Assembly: GCA_000436115.1 (NCBI GenBank)
Contig: FR894562.1
Coordinates: 1 to 15,259, forward strand
Source: Firmicutes bacterium CAG:534
GTDB taxonomy: Bacteria; Bacillota; Clostridia; Lachnospirales; Lachnospiraceae
Reading direction: 5' to 3'
Length of the DNA: 15,259 nt
Both the position numbers and the translations under genes were made by a program. Shown here one piece after another: positions 1 through 6,214 of the stretch (position 1 is the stretch's first letter; every line of letters starts with the position of its first letter). The notes beneath the pieces were generated by a model that was not told where the DNA came from, did not search any database, and saw nothing but the letters and a program-made list of their open reading frames with translations.

Positions 1-1
1 T

Positions 2-442
2 GAGAAGCCTTGCAACCTGTTCGTTGCAGGATTTATGGGATCACCTCAGATGAACTTCCTTGATGCTGTAGTAGAGGTTAAGGGCGACACAGCAAACCTG
101 AAGGTTGCTGGAAACAGCATTCCTCTTCCTCCTGCAAAATCCAAGAAGCTGATCGATAGCGGATATGACGGAAAGACCGTTACTTTCGGTATTCGTCCTG
201 AGGATGTATATGATTCAGAAATGTTCATTGAGACATCCAAGTGCGTATTTGAGTCCACCATTAAGGTTTATGAATTACTTGGTGCAGAAGTTTACTTATA
301 CTTTGATCTGGCTGAGTTCCCGATCACAGCAAGAGTTGACTCCCGTACAACAGCAAGACCTGGCGACAATGTTAAGTTTGCATTTGACGTTGAGAAAATT
401 CATGTATTTGATAAGGAAACCGAGCAGGTTATTACCAACTAG
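2..442 (+). CDS. ugpC: Sugar ABC transporter ATP-binding protein, MsmK/MsmX/UgpC type (C-terminal part)
   Basis: This is the 3' end of a gene that begins left of the window. Reading from base 2 gives 146 residues in an open frame ending in TAG at 440-442. The stretch KPCNLFVAGF-GSPQMNF at the left edge and FGIRPEDV further on are typical of the C-terminal OB-fold (TOBE-like) regulatory domain of MsmK, MsmX and UgpC ATPases. The Walker motifs must lie outside the window. Such ATPases energise uptake of oligosaccharides or glycerol phosphate and are often shared by several permeases, so the substrate cannot be told from this part. Arginine is often CGT and valine often GTT, a bias also strong in the aldolase gene at 13488 and weaker in most other genes here, which suggests high expression. 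A strong terminator follows 7 bases after the stop. The family call is firm; the exact ortholog name is less certain. Confidence 0.88.
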   Translation, partial: EKPCNLFVAGFMGSPQMNFLDAVVEVKGDTANLKVAGNSIPLPPAKSKKLIDSGYDGKTVTFGIRPEDVYDSEMFIETSKCVFESTIKVYELLGAEVYLYFDLAEFPITARVDSRTTARPGDNVKFAFDVEKIHVFDKETEQVITN

Positions 443-449
443 TATAAAG

Positions 450-479
450 AAAAAAGGGATGCGTAAGCATCCCTTTTTT
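450..479 (+). terminator. Rho-independent terminator after the ABC ATPase gene
   Basis: A perfect hairpin has GGGATGC (456-462), loop GTAA and GCATCCC (467-473). It is flanked by six A on the left and six T on the right, which extend the stem and supply the U-tract. It ends the upstream transporter transcript and would also work in the reverse direction. Confidence 0.93.
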
Positions 480-487
480 GTTATAAT
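479..487 (+). promoter_or_regulatory. Putative extended -10 promoter for the CdaR/PucR-type regulator
   Basis: TGTTATAAT (479-487) is a perfect extended -10 element directly after the terminator U-tract. No good -35 hexamer lies 16-18 bases upstream, where the terminator stem sits, so the extended TG would have to compensate. Transcription would start near 493-494, about 35 bases before the regulator start codon. The motif is seen; promoter activity is inferred. Confidence 0.45.
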
Positions 488-527
488 AATTAGAAAAGAG
501 TTTGGTTCCGGAAAGGACGGTAGGTAA

Positions 528-1613
528 ATGATTTCAACGCAGGTACTGGCAAATTGCATAGAAGAATTGAAGGGAATTACTCGGGTAAATCTAGGGATCT
601 TTGATCTGGATGGACAGGAGGTTGCTTCCACCTTTGAAGAAAATGATGTTTCCAGAGAAATGGTAAAGGTATTTGCGGATTCGCCGGCAGACAGTCAGGT
701 AATAGGAAATGATCATTTGCTGAAGATTGTTGACGAGGGTGAGCTGATTTATATTCTGGTTGCACGGGGAAATAATGATGAGGTTTATCTTGTCGGGAAG
801 ATTGCAGTCAGCCAGATCCAGCAGCTTTTAGTTGCGTATAAGGAGCGGTTTGACAGAAACAATTTCTTTCAAAATCTTCTTATGGATAATCTGCTCCTTG
901 TGGATGTTTACAACAGAGCCAAGAAGCTTCATATTGAAACGGCAATGCCAAGGGTTGTATATATCATTGAAATGAAAGAGGATAAGGAGAATACGGCGGC
1001 AGAATTCCTGAAAGGCATGTTTTCTTCCCAGATGGGGGATTTTATTACTGCCATAGATGAAAGCAGCGTGATCCTGATCAAGGCCTTAGAGCCTGCGGAT
1101 AAGGCGGCCCAGCTTGAGCAGACAGCCCAGACGATCGTAGATATGATGAGTACGGAACTGATGATGAACGTCAGGGTAGCTTACGGAACGGTGGTACAGG
1201 AGCTGAAGGATGTGTCCAAATCATACAAAGAAGCTATGATGGCTCTTGATGTGGGAAAGATCTTTTATGTGGAAAAGAAGGTCAATTCATATGGAAGCCT
1301 GGGCATAGGAAGACTGATCTATCAGCTCCCGGCTAATTTGTGCCGTATTTTTATTGATGAGATCTTTGGGGAAAGTGATCCCGGTGAGTTTGATGAAGAA
1401 ATCGTATCCACTGTAAACAAATTTTTTGAAAACAACCTGAATGTCTCCGAAACCTCCAGGCAGCTTTTTGTGCATAGAAACACTCTGGTTTACCGCATAG
1501 AAAAACTGGAGAAAAGCACTGGATTAGACGTGAGAACCTTTGATGATGCATTAACCTTTAAAATAGCAATGATGGTGTACAATTATATGAAATATCTGGA
1601 CACCTTGAAGTAA
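528..1613 (+). CDS. CdaR/PucR-family helix-turn-helix transcriptional regulator
   Basis: The 361-residue protein has no signal peptide or membrane segment. The C-terminal part, about residues 298-355, has the layout of the PucR C-terminal helix-turn-helix domain: FFENNLNVSETSRQLFVHRNTLVYRIEKL is followed by TGLDVRTFDDALTFKIAMM. The HRNTLVYR core is the recognition region of this family. Residues 1-130 are a probable sensory domain, and the middle (about 140-280) resembles the CdaR-type GGDEF-like region without a GGDEF motif. Relatives such as CdaR respond to sugar diacids and others to purine breakdown; the ligand here is unknown. The ATG at 528 is preceded by AAAGGA at 512-517, a rather long 10-base spacing. 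It follows a sugar ABC transporter ATPase gene and could control carbohydrate uptake, but a terminator separates the two. The family call is good; the ligand and targets are open. Confidence 0.82.
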   Translation: MISTQVLANCIEELKGITRVNLGIFDLDGQEVASTFEENDVSREMVKVFADSPADSQVIGNDHLLKIVDEGELIYILVARGNNDEVYLVGKIAVSQIQQLLVAYKERFDRNNFFQNLLMDNLLLVDVYNRAKKLHIETAMPRVVYIIEMKEDKENTAAEFLKGMFSSQMGDFITAIDESSVILIKALEPADKAAQLEQTAQTIVDMMSTELMMNVRVAYGTVVQELKDVSKSYKEAMMALDVGKIFYVEKKVNSYGSLGIGRLIYQLPANLCRIFIDEIFGESDPGEFDEEIVSTVNKFFENNLNVSETSRQLFVHRNTLVYRIEKLEKSTGLDVRTFDDALTFKIAMMVYNYMKYLDTLK

Positions 1614-1620
1614 TGAACAG

Positions 1621-1667
1621 CCTTATTCCCGAATACAATAAGAAAAGATCTTAAGGAGGGAATAAGG
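1621..1667 (+). repeat. Perfect 10-bp inverted repeat abutting the start codon at 1668
   Basis: CCTTATTCCC (1621-1630) is the exact reverse complement of GGGAATAAGG (1658-1667). The right arm takes in the last three bases of the AAGGAGGG ribosome binding site (1653-1660) and ends one base before the TTG start codon. The 27-base loop holds the palindrome AAGATCTT (1645-1652). In RNA this could hide the ribosome binding site; in DNA it could be an operator. Which of these applies is inference. Confidence 0.6.
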
Positions 1668-2711
1668 TTGTATTTTTATCATAAAAGAGTGGTTTATCTG
1701 TCATTACATCAGGAAAATCGGCAGTCATCCGGCTGGGGATTTGTAAGGCTGACGGAAAAGGATGGGGAATATTGTTTTAAACTGCAGGCAAAAATCCCGG
1801 AGGACTGTCAGGGAAAATACCCTGTGTATCTGCTGATCGGGAAAGAAAAGGTACTGGTTTCAGAACTCATGGTACAAGCTGGAGCAATGCAGGGAGAATT
1901 TAGGCTGAAGGTTTTGGAGGATGTGATCTATATAGGAGGAAATTCATATGCCTTAAGCAGGCTGTGGGGCATAGAGATCCTGCTTTCAGAAAATACATGG
2001 ATCAGAGGGATCTATCAGGAGGAACCTTACTCTAAGGCAGAAAAAGGAGTTTCCGCCGCAGAGCTGCCGGAAGGACAGGAAGCTGAGGGGCAGAGACAGG
2101 AGCAGGTAAGACAGGAACCAGAAGGGCAGAGACAGGAGCTGAGAAGACAGGAACCAGAAGGGCGGCGACAGAAGCCGATAGGACAGAACAGGGAGGAACA
2201 AAGAGAAGAACCGGAAGGGCAGACCCGGGAGCCGATAAGACAGGAACCGGCGGGGCAGAGACAAGAGCCGGTAGGACAGAATCCGGAGCCGGAAAAGGCA
2301 GGGGATCCTGAACAGGAGCTTTTACAAAAGTCCAGGGAAGCAAAGCCCCTTTCCCAGGGAGGGAAATGGAAAAAGCTAAAAGAGGAATATCCGCAGGTCC
2401 ATCCCTTTGGAGATGACCGGTGCTTTATCTCCTTAGAGCCGGGGGATCTTGTGATCCTGCCTGCTTCCTTTCAGAAGCTTTTGAATAACAGCTTTCTCTT
2501 GCACGGATTTTATAATTACAGGCATTTGATCTTAGGTCCGGACAGGGAATTGTCAGAGGAAGGGGAAGAGAACTTCTATATTGGAGTGCCGGGCACCTAC
2601 TTTGAGAGAGAAAAGATGGTGGCGGTAATGTTTGGGTTTGAAGGGTTCGAGGGGAAGGGCCCTGTTGAGATCGGAAGCTTTGGATATTACATGCGAAAAG
2701 TCAATTTATGA
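1668..2711 (+). CDS. Unrecognised protein with an internal Q/E/P/R-rich repeat block
   Basis: The 347-residue protein starts at TTG 1668, supported by a strong AAGGAGGG site at 1653-1660 with 7-base spacing. I do not recognise its function. It has three parts. Residues 1-120 look like a compact beta-rich domain. Residues about 140-208 form a low-complexity, highly charged linker of roughly 12-residue imperfect repeats of the kind EGQRQE-x-x-R-Q-E-P. The C-terminal domain, about 228-347, contains FGDDRCFISLEPGDLVILP, LLNNSFLLHGFYNYRHLILG and ends in GSFGYYMRKVNL. That domain resembles a Clostridia-restricted family of unknown function, possibly DUF6128, but this is from memory and tentative. 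No signal peptide, membrane helix or catalytic motif is visible. It follows the regulator gene by 54 bases and may be co-transcribed with it. The ORF is clearly real; the role is unknown. Confidence 0.75.
   Translation: MYFYHKRVVYLSLHQENRQSSGWGFVRLTEKDGEYCFKLQAKIPEDCQGKYPVYLLIGKEKVLVSELMVQAGAMQGEFRLKVLEDVIYIGGNSYALSRLWGIEILLSENTWIRGIYQEEPYSKAEKGVSAAELPEGQEAEGQRQEQVRQEPEGQRQELRRQEPEGRRQKPIGQNREEQREEPEGQTREPIRQEPAGQRQEPVGQNPEPEKAGDPEQELLQKSREAKPLSQGGKWKKLKEEYPQVHPFGDDRCFISLEPGDLVILPASFQKLLNNSFLLHGFYNYRHLILGPDRELSEEGEENFYIGVPGTYFEREKMVAVMFGFEGFEGKGPVEIGSFGYYMRKVNL
2085..2291 (+). repeat. Imperfect tandem 36-base repeats inside the unrecognised gene
   Basis: About five to six degenerate units encode a 12-residue motif close to [EA]GQRQE-x-[VI]-R-Q-E-P, for example EGQRQEQVRQEP followed by EGQRQELRRQEP. 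Some units are longer or diverged, such as the one containing NREEQREEP. All substitutions keep the frame and the charge pattern, so the block is maintained as protein sequence. Long stop-free frames on the opposite strand here are a by-product of the repeat composition. Confidence 0.8.
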
Positions 2712-2737
2712 AAATTTTGTTAAAACTTGTACGAGAC

Positions 2738-2766
2738 TTGCGATAACTTGCAGGTAAGGGTATAAT
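2738..2766 (+). promoter_or_regulatory. Promoter of the sugar-binding/GGDEF gene, with three phased ACTTG repeats
   Basis: TTGCGA (2738-2743) and a perfect TATAAT (2761-2766) are separated by 17 bases. Transcription would start near 2773, giving a leader of about 29 bases. ACTTG occurs three times, at 2725-2729, 2736-2740 and 2746-2750, at 11- and 10-base steps, which is about one helical turn. The middle copy overlaps the -35 box. This may be an operator; that is inference. Confidence 0.72.
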
Positions 2767-2801
2767 ATTTAAAGTGGGGAAAAGAGGAGTGGTTACTAGG
2801 A

Positions 2802-4715
2802 ATGAAGATTGCAGTATTAGTTGCTGGTGCCAGATTTGACAGCCAGCAGAGAATTATCAACGGCATTATGGAAAGCGCCATTTCGGACGGAGCAGACATT
2901 TACCTTTTTACCTGTGATGCATGGACCTATTCTACTTCCTATTACAGTAAAGGGGAAAGTGCAATTTTTAAGCTTCCCAATTTTGAAGATTATGATGGGA
3001 TCATTCTGCATGGCGATACCATTTATAACAAGGAGATCATGAACCAGGTCATCAGGGCTATTCATAAGTCCGGAGTACCCTGCATCAGCTTAAATGTGCG
3101 GTACGAGGGGATGCTTTTTGTCGGCATGGAAAATGAAAATGGGATTACGAAGATCGTAAACCATCTGATCCAGGTTCATCATGCAAAGAGACTGAATTAT
3201 ATATCCGGCCCTGCAGGAAACGCAGATTCCTCCGGAAGGCTTGAGGCGTTTAAGCAGGCTGTGCTAAACAATGGACTGCCACTGGAAGAGGAAAGGATCT
3301 TTTACGGAGATTATCATCCGGAAAGTGGAAAGGATGCGGTAGAACATTTTTGCCATTCCGATCTGGAATTCCCGGATGCGATAGTGGCGGCAAATGATGA
3401 GATGGCCCTGGGAGCCTTTTATGAGCTTCAGGACATAGGCTACAGCGTGCCTGATCAGATTTTGCTTACCGGCTATGACAATGCTTTTGCCGGAAGGAAC
3501 CACCATCCGAAAATCACCAGCGTGGATCGTCCGGAAAGAGAACTGGGGCAGAGAGCCTATGAAATCCTGAAAGACTACATTGAAGGTCAGGATGTGGAGG
3601 AAGAGGAGCTGCTGTGTCATCCGGTATTTACGGAGAGCTGTGGCTGTGAGGATAAAGTGGTTGAAGATTACATGGGTATCCGGAAACGGTATGTGAAGGA
3701 AAAGCTGCATATCACAACGTATTCCGAGATCATTAAATCTTCCTCTGCGGACTTTACCGGAGTTATGACCTTTGAGCAGCTTTTGGAAAAGATCCGCAAG
3801 TATGTGGAAATGATGGATCTGAAGGAGTTTTATCTCTGCCTGTGCATTGTGGAGGAGCCTTTTGCAAACGAGGCATTCCCTAAATATAATGTGGAGATGG
3901 ATACCACGGATCTGACAGGTTATGCAGAAGAGATCTGCATCCCCCTTGTTTACCGGGATGGAAAGTTTTCCAGGTATGGAAGGTTTTCCGTAAAGGAGCT
4001 GCTGCCCAGGGAATTTACAGAAAACCGCAAGGGAAGCTTTTATACCATGGTTCCCCTTCATTATCAGGAGCGGTGCTATGGGTACTGTGTTTTGGGAAAC
4101 AGCAGACTGATGATGGACAGTGAGCTTTTCCACCTGTTTGTGATGAACATCAATAATGCACTGGAAAATATCCGGAAGCAGAGCATGCTGAATTCCATGG
4201 TGGAACGTCTGAATAAGATGTGGGTTTACGATACTCTCACAGGAGTATTTAACAGAGCGGGATTTTTTAAATTCGCACCGAATATCATCAATGAAGCCAG
4301 AAGAAGAGGAAATGATCTGTTCGTACTGTTCCTTGATCTGGACGGGCTGAAGTCGGTTAATGATAAATATGGCCATGATGAGGGAGATAACTTCATTAAG
4401 ACAATGGCAACGGTCTTAAACAAGGCACGCCGGCACGGGGAACTGCTGATGCGTTATGGCGGAGATGAGTTTGTAGTATTGTCGCAGGGCTTTACTCCCT
4501 TAGATGCCAAGGAGTATATTGCCAGGATCCAGGCCGGGATTGAGGAATACAATGCGGCATCGAACAGACCATATAAGCTGGAAGCCAGCATGGGCTATTC
4601 CATTGTAAGGCCCAGTGAGAATATGGATATGGAAGCCATGATCGAAACAGCGGATCAGGAAATGTATAAAGTAAAGAACGAAAAGAAAAGACAAAAGAAA
4701 CTACTTGACCGGTAA
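2802..4715 (+). CDS. LacI-type ligand-binding domain fused to a GGDEF diguanylate cyclase (soluble)
   Basis: The 637-residue protein has no signal peptide, membrane helix or DNA-binding helix-turn-helix. Residues 1-275 are a periplasmic-binding-protein-like domain of LacI type: MKIAVLVAGARFDSQQRIINGI at the start, then DAIVAANDEMALGAFYEL and LLTGYDN, ending at ESCGCED (Cys280, Cys282). Residues about 300-455 look like a GAF-type linker domain. The GGDEF domain begins at YDTLTGVFNR (Tyr476), has metal-site FLDLDGLK (Asp512, Asp514) and YGHDEGD, and carries an intact GGDEF at 553-557. The expected inhibitory RxxD is RHGE (Arg544-Glu547), so product inhibition may be weak. It probably senses a small molecule, perhaps a sugar, in the cytoplasm and makes cyclic di-GMP. 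The domain calls are strong; the ligand is unknown. AGAGGAG at 2783-2789 lies 12 bases from the ATG, a long spacing. The gene has its own promoter and terminator. Confidence 0.92.
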   Translation: MKIAVLVAGARFDSQQRIINGIMESAISDGADIYLFTCDAWTYSTSYYSKGESAIFKLPNFEDYDGIILHGDTIYNKEIMNQVIRAIHKSGVPCISLNVRYEGMLFVGMENENGITKIVNHLIQVHHAKRLNYISGPAGNADSSGRLEAFKQAVLNNGLPLEEERIFYGDYHPESGKDAVEHFCHSDLEFPDAIVAANDEMALGAFYELQDIGYSVPDQILLTGYDNAFAGRNHHPKITSVDRPERELGQRAYEILKDYIEGQDVEEEELLCHPVFTESCGCEDKVVEDYMGIRKRYVKEKLHITTYSEIIKSSSADFTGVMTFEQLLEKIRKYVEMMDLKEFYLCLCIVEEPFANEAFPKYNVEMDTTDLTGYAEEICIPLVYRDGKFSRYGRFSVKELLPREFTENRKGSFYTMVPLHYQERCYGYCVLGNSRLMMDSELFHLFVMNINNALENIRKQSMLNSMVERLNKMWVYDTLTGVFNRAGFFKFAPNIINEARRRGNDLFVLFLDLDGLKSVNDKYGHDEGDNFIKTMATVLNKARRHGELLMRYGGDEFVVLSQGFTPLDAKEYIARIQAGIEEYNAASNRPYKLEASMGYSIVRPSENMDMEAMIETADQEMYKVKNEKKRQKKLLDR

Positions 4716-4728
4716 GGCGAAGAGCAAT

Positions 4729-4763
4729 CAAGAAAAAGCACCGCAGAGCGGTGCTTTTTCTTG
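4729..4763. terminator. Bidirectional terminator between the GGDEF gene and the SRP RNA gene
   Basis: A perfect 16-bp stem (4729-4744 with 4748-4763) encloses the loop AGA. The GC-rich core GCACCGC/GCGGTGC is flanked by five A and five T, so a U-tract is present on either strand. It can end the rightward GGDEF transcript and the leftward SRP RNA. Confidence 0.92.
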
Positions 4764-4765
4764 AA

Positions 4766-4940
4766 GGAAACTGCATTGCGTTACAGGTGCAGCCAGCTAA
4801 AACCAGGTAACCTTGCGGCACATGGAAAATTCCGCTTAGTGCTGCTTTGTTCCCAACCTGACACGGTTCGCAGGTTTCCATTGCGCAAGACCCAATTCTT
4901 AAACGCCGCTTGCACGGGGCAGCCAAGGCAGTTTCCCTGT
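4766..4940 (-). ncRNA. ffs: Signal recognition particle RNA (4.5S/scRNA-like), about 175 nt
   Basis: Read on the minus strand, this matches the conserved core of bacterial SRP RNA. It has TCTTGCGCAATGG, then AACCGTGTCAGG, a GGAA tetraloop (4850-4853) closed by GUUG/CAA, then AAAGCAGCACTAAG, and on the return strand CATGTGCCGCAAGGTTACCTGG and TGTAACGC. These stretches parallel the B. subtilis scRNA helix 5-helix 8 region from memory. The ends are set by structure: GGAAACTGC near the 5' end (4928-4936) is the exact complement of GCAGTTTCC near the 3' end (4766-4774). A sigma-70-type promoter lies just upstream and a terminator just downstream. The RNA scaffolds Ffh for co-translational targeting of membrane and secreted proteins. 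I see no Alu-type 5' domain (helices 2-4), unlike Bacillus. SRP RNA lies next to tadA in B. subtilis too, and tadA is the second gene on the other side here. Confidence 0.93.
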
Positions 4941-4945
4941 CTTGT

Positions 4946-4974
4946 AGTATAGGGGTTTTCAAGGCGTTTGTCAA
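4946..4974 (-). promoter_or_regulatory. ffs: Promoter of the SRP RNA gene
   Basis: On the minus strand TTGACA (4974-4969) is a consensus -35 and TATACT (4951-4946) a near-consensus -10, spaced 17 bases apart. The start site would be near 4940-4941, 4-5 bases before the closing helix of the SRP RNA. A consensus promoter suits a stable, abundant RNA. Confidence 0.88.
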
Positions 4975-4994
4975 TCGAAACGGAGAGGAGAAAA

Positions 4995-5717
4995 GTGCTA
5001 ATACTGGGACTTAACAAAACCACTCTTCTGGACTATCCCGGAAGAGTAGCAGCCACAATCTTTACAGGAGGATGCAATTTCAGATGCCCATTTTGTCATA
5101 ACGGAGGTCTGGTTTTGGAGCCTGCTTTGCAGCCTTCAAAGTCAGAAGAAGAAATTCTGGAATTTTTGAGCCGGAGGAAAAACATATTAAAGGGCGTTTG
5201 CATCACAGGCGGCGAGCCCACGCTGCAGGCAGATCTTGCCCTGTTTTTAGGAAAGATCAAGGAGCTTGGCTATCCGGTTAAGCTCGATACCAACGGGTAT
5301 GCGCCCAGGGTACTGGAAAAGCTGTTGGAAGAGGGGCTTGTCGACTATGTTGCCATGGACATCAAAAACTGTCCTGAAAAATATGCGTATACAGCAGGCT
5401 TTACAGGAGAAAGGGAAGCTGGCTTTGCACTGGAAAAGGTGGAAAGATCGGTAGATCTCCTGAAAAGATCCGGCATCAGCTATGAATTCCGGACAACAAT
5501 AGTAAGGGAATTCCACAAAAAAGAGGATTTTAAAAGGATCGGAGAGTGGATCAGCGGGTGTTCTTCCTATTTTTTGCAGCAGTTCCGGGAAAATGAAAAC
5601 ATGATCGGACAGGGGTATCATGCTTATGGCAGGGAAGAAATGGAAGCTCTGCAAAGAGAAGCAGAGCAGGTGCCCGGAATGAAAGGAAAGGTTTTTTTAC
5701 GGGGAGTGGAAGCGTGA
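4995..5717 (+). CDS. nrdG: Anaerobic ribonucleoside-triphosphate reductase activating protein (radical SAM)
   Basis: The protein would use S-adenosylmethionine and a [4Fe-4S] cluster to make the glycyl radical on the class III ribonucleotide reductase NrdD, allowing DNA precursor synthesis without oxygen. I choose GTG at 4995 over the in-frame TTG at 4968. It gives the family N-terminus MLILGLNKTTLLDYPG, follows AGGAG at 4986-4990, and leaves the SRP promoter outside the coding region. That makes 240 residues. The cluster motif is C27-N-F-R-C31-P-F-C34, and the SAM-binding GGEP is at 72-75. The length and the LDYPG-x-x-A start fit the NrdG2-like subfamily. No nrdD is in the window, so the partner is elsewhere. 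Some members of this subfamily activate other glycyl-radical enzymes, so the substrate is an inference. The stop overlaps the tadA start by 4 bases, implying translational coupling. Confidence 0.85.
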   Translation: MLILGLNKTTLLDYPGRVAATIFTGGCNFRCPFCHNGGLVLEPALQPSKSEEEILEFLSRRKNILKGVCITGGEPTLQADLALFLGKIKELGYPVKLDTNGYAPRVLEKLLEEGLVDYVAMDIKNCPEKYAYTAGFTGEREAGFALEKVERSVDLLKRSGISYEFRTTIVREFHKKEDFKRIGEWISGCSSYFLQQFRENENMIGQGYHAYGREEMEALQREAEQVPGMKGKVFLRGVEA

Positions 5718-6214
5718 CAGAACAGGAAAAATACATGAAAGAAGCCCTTCGTCAGGCAAAAAAGGCATATGCCCTTGGGGAAGTTCCCATAGGCTGCGTG
5801 ATCGTCTATGGGGGGAAGATCATTGGAAGAGGTTATAACAGAAGAAATACGGATAAAAATACACTGGCGCATGCAGAGATCACTGCGATCAATAAAGCCA
5901 GTAAAAAGCTGGGGGACTGGAGATTAGAGGGATGCAGCCTGTATGTGACCCTGGAGCCCTGCCAGATGTGTGCGGGAGCCATTGTACAGGCAAGGATCGA
6001 CCAGGTGATCATGGGAAGCATGAATCCCAAGGCGGGATGCGGCGGTTCCATTTTAAATATTCTGGAAATGCCGGAGTTTAATCATCAGGTGACCGTCACA
6101 AGAGGGGTGCTGGAGGAGGAGTGCTCTCATATGCTCACCACTTTTTTTAAGGAACTGAGGATCAGAAACAAGCTGGAAAAGGAACAAAAAAAGATGCAGG
6201 AGAACGAGAAATGA
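5714..6214 (+). CDS. tadA: tRNA-specific adenosine deaminase TadA
   Basis: TadA converts adenosine 34 to inosine in the anticodon of tRNA-Arg(ACG), letting one tRNA read CGU, CGC and CGA. The 166-residue protein has the cytidine-deaminase zinc site: His53-Ala-Glu55, with Glu55 as proton shuttle, and Pro82-Cys83-x-x-Cys86 in TLEPCQMCAGAI. The N-terminal MKEALRQAKKAYALGEVPIGCVIV is typical. The GTG start overlaps the nrdG stop in GTGA, and the gene's own stop overlaps the next start in ATGA, so the three genes form one operon. The C-terminus, after about residue 150, is lysine- and glutamate-rich and likely disordered. TadA-type rather than guanine or cytosine deaminase is supported by the NRRNTDKNTLAHAEI region and the TadA-like PCQMCAGAI block. 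Confidence 0.93.
   Translation: MTEQEKYMKEALRQAKKAYALGEVPIGCVIVYGGKIIGRGYNRRNTDKNTLAHAEITAINKASKKLGDWRLEGCSLYVTLEPCQMCAGAIVQARIDQVIMGSMNPKAGCGGSILNILEMPEFNHQVTVTRGVLEEECSHMLTTFFKELRIRNKLEKEQKKMQENEK

Noticed and set aside
2032..2343. Long minus-strand ORFs rich in proline, leucine and serine
   Set aside because: They mirror the repeat block of the plus-strand gene at 1668-2711, whose composition avoids stops in other frames.
3264..4376. Minus-strand ORF of 370 residues
   Set aside because: It lies wholly antisense to the sugar-binding/GGDEF gene, has no recognisable domain and no convincing ribosome binding site.
4968..4994. TTG at 4968 as the nrdG start
   Set aside because: It would lie in the SRP RNA promoter and add nine residues not typical of the family. 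GTG at 4995 has a ribosome binding site and the expected N-terminus.
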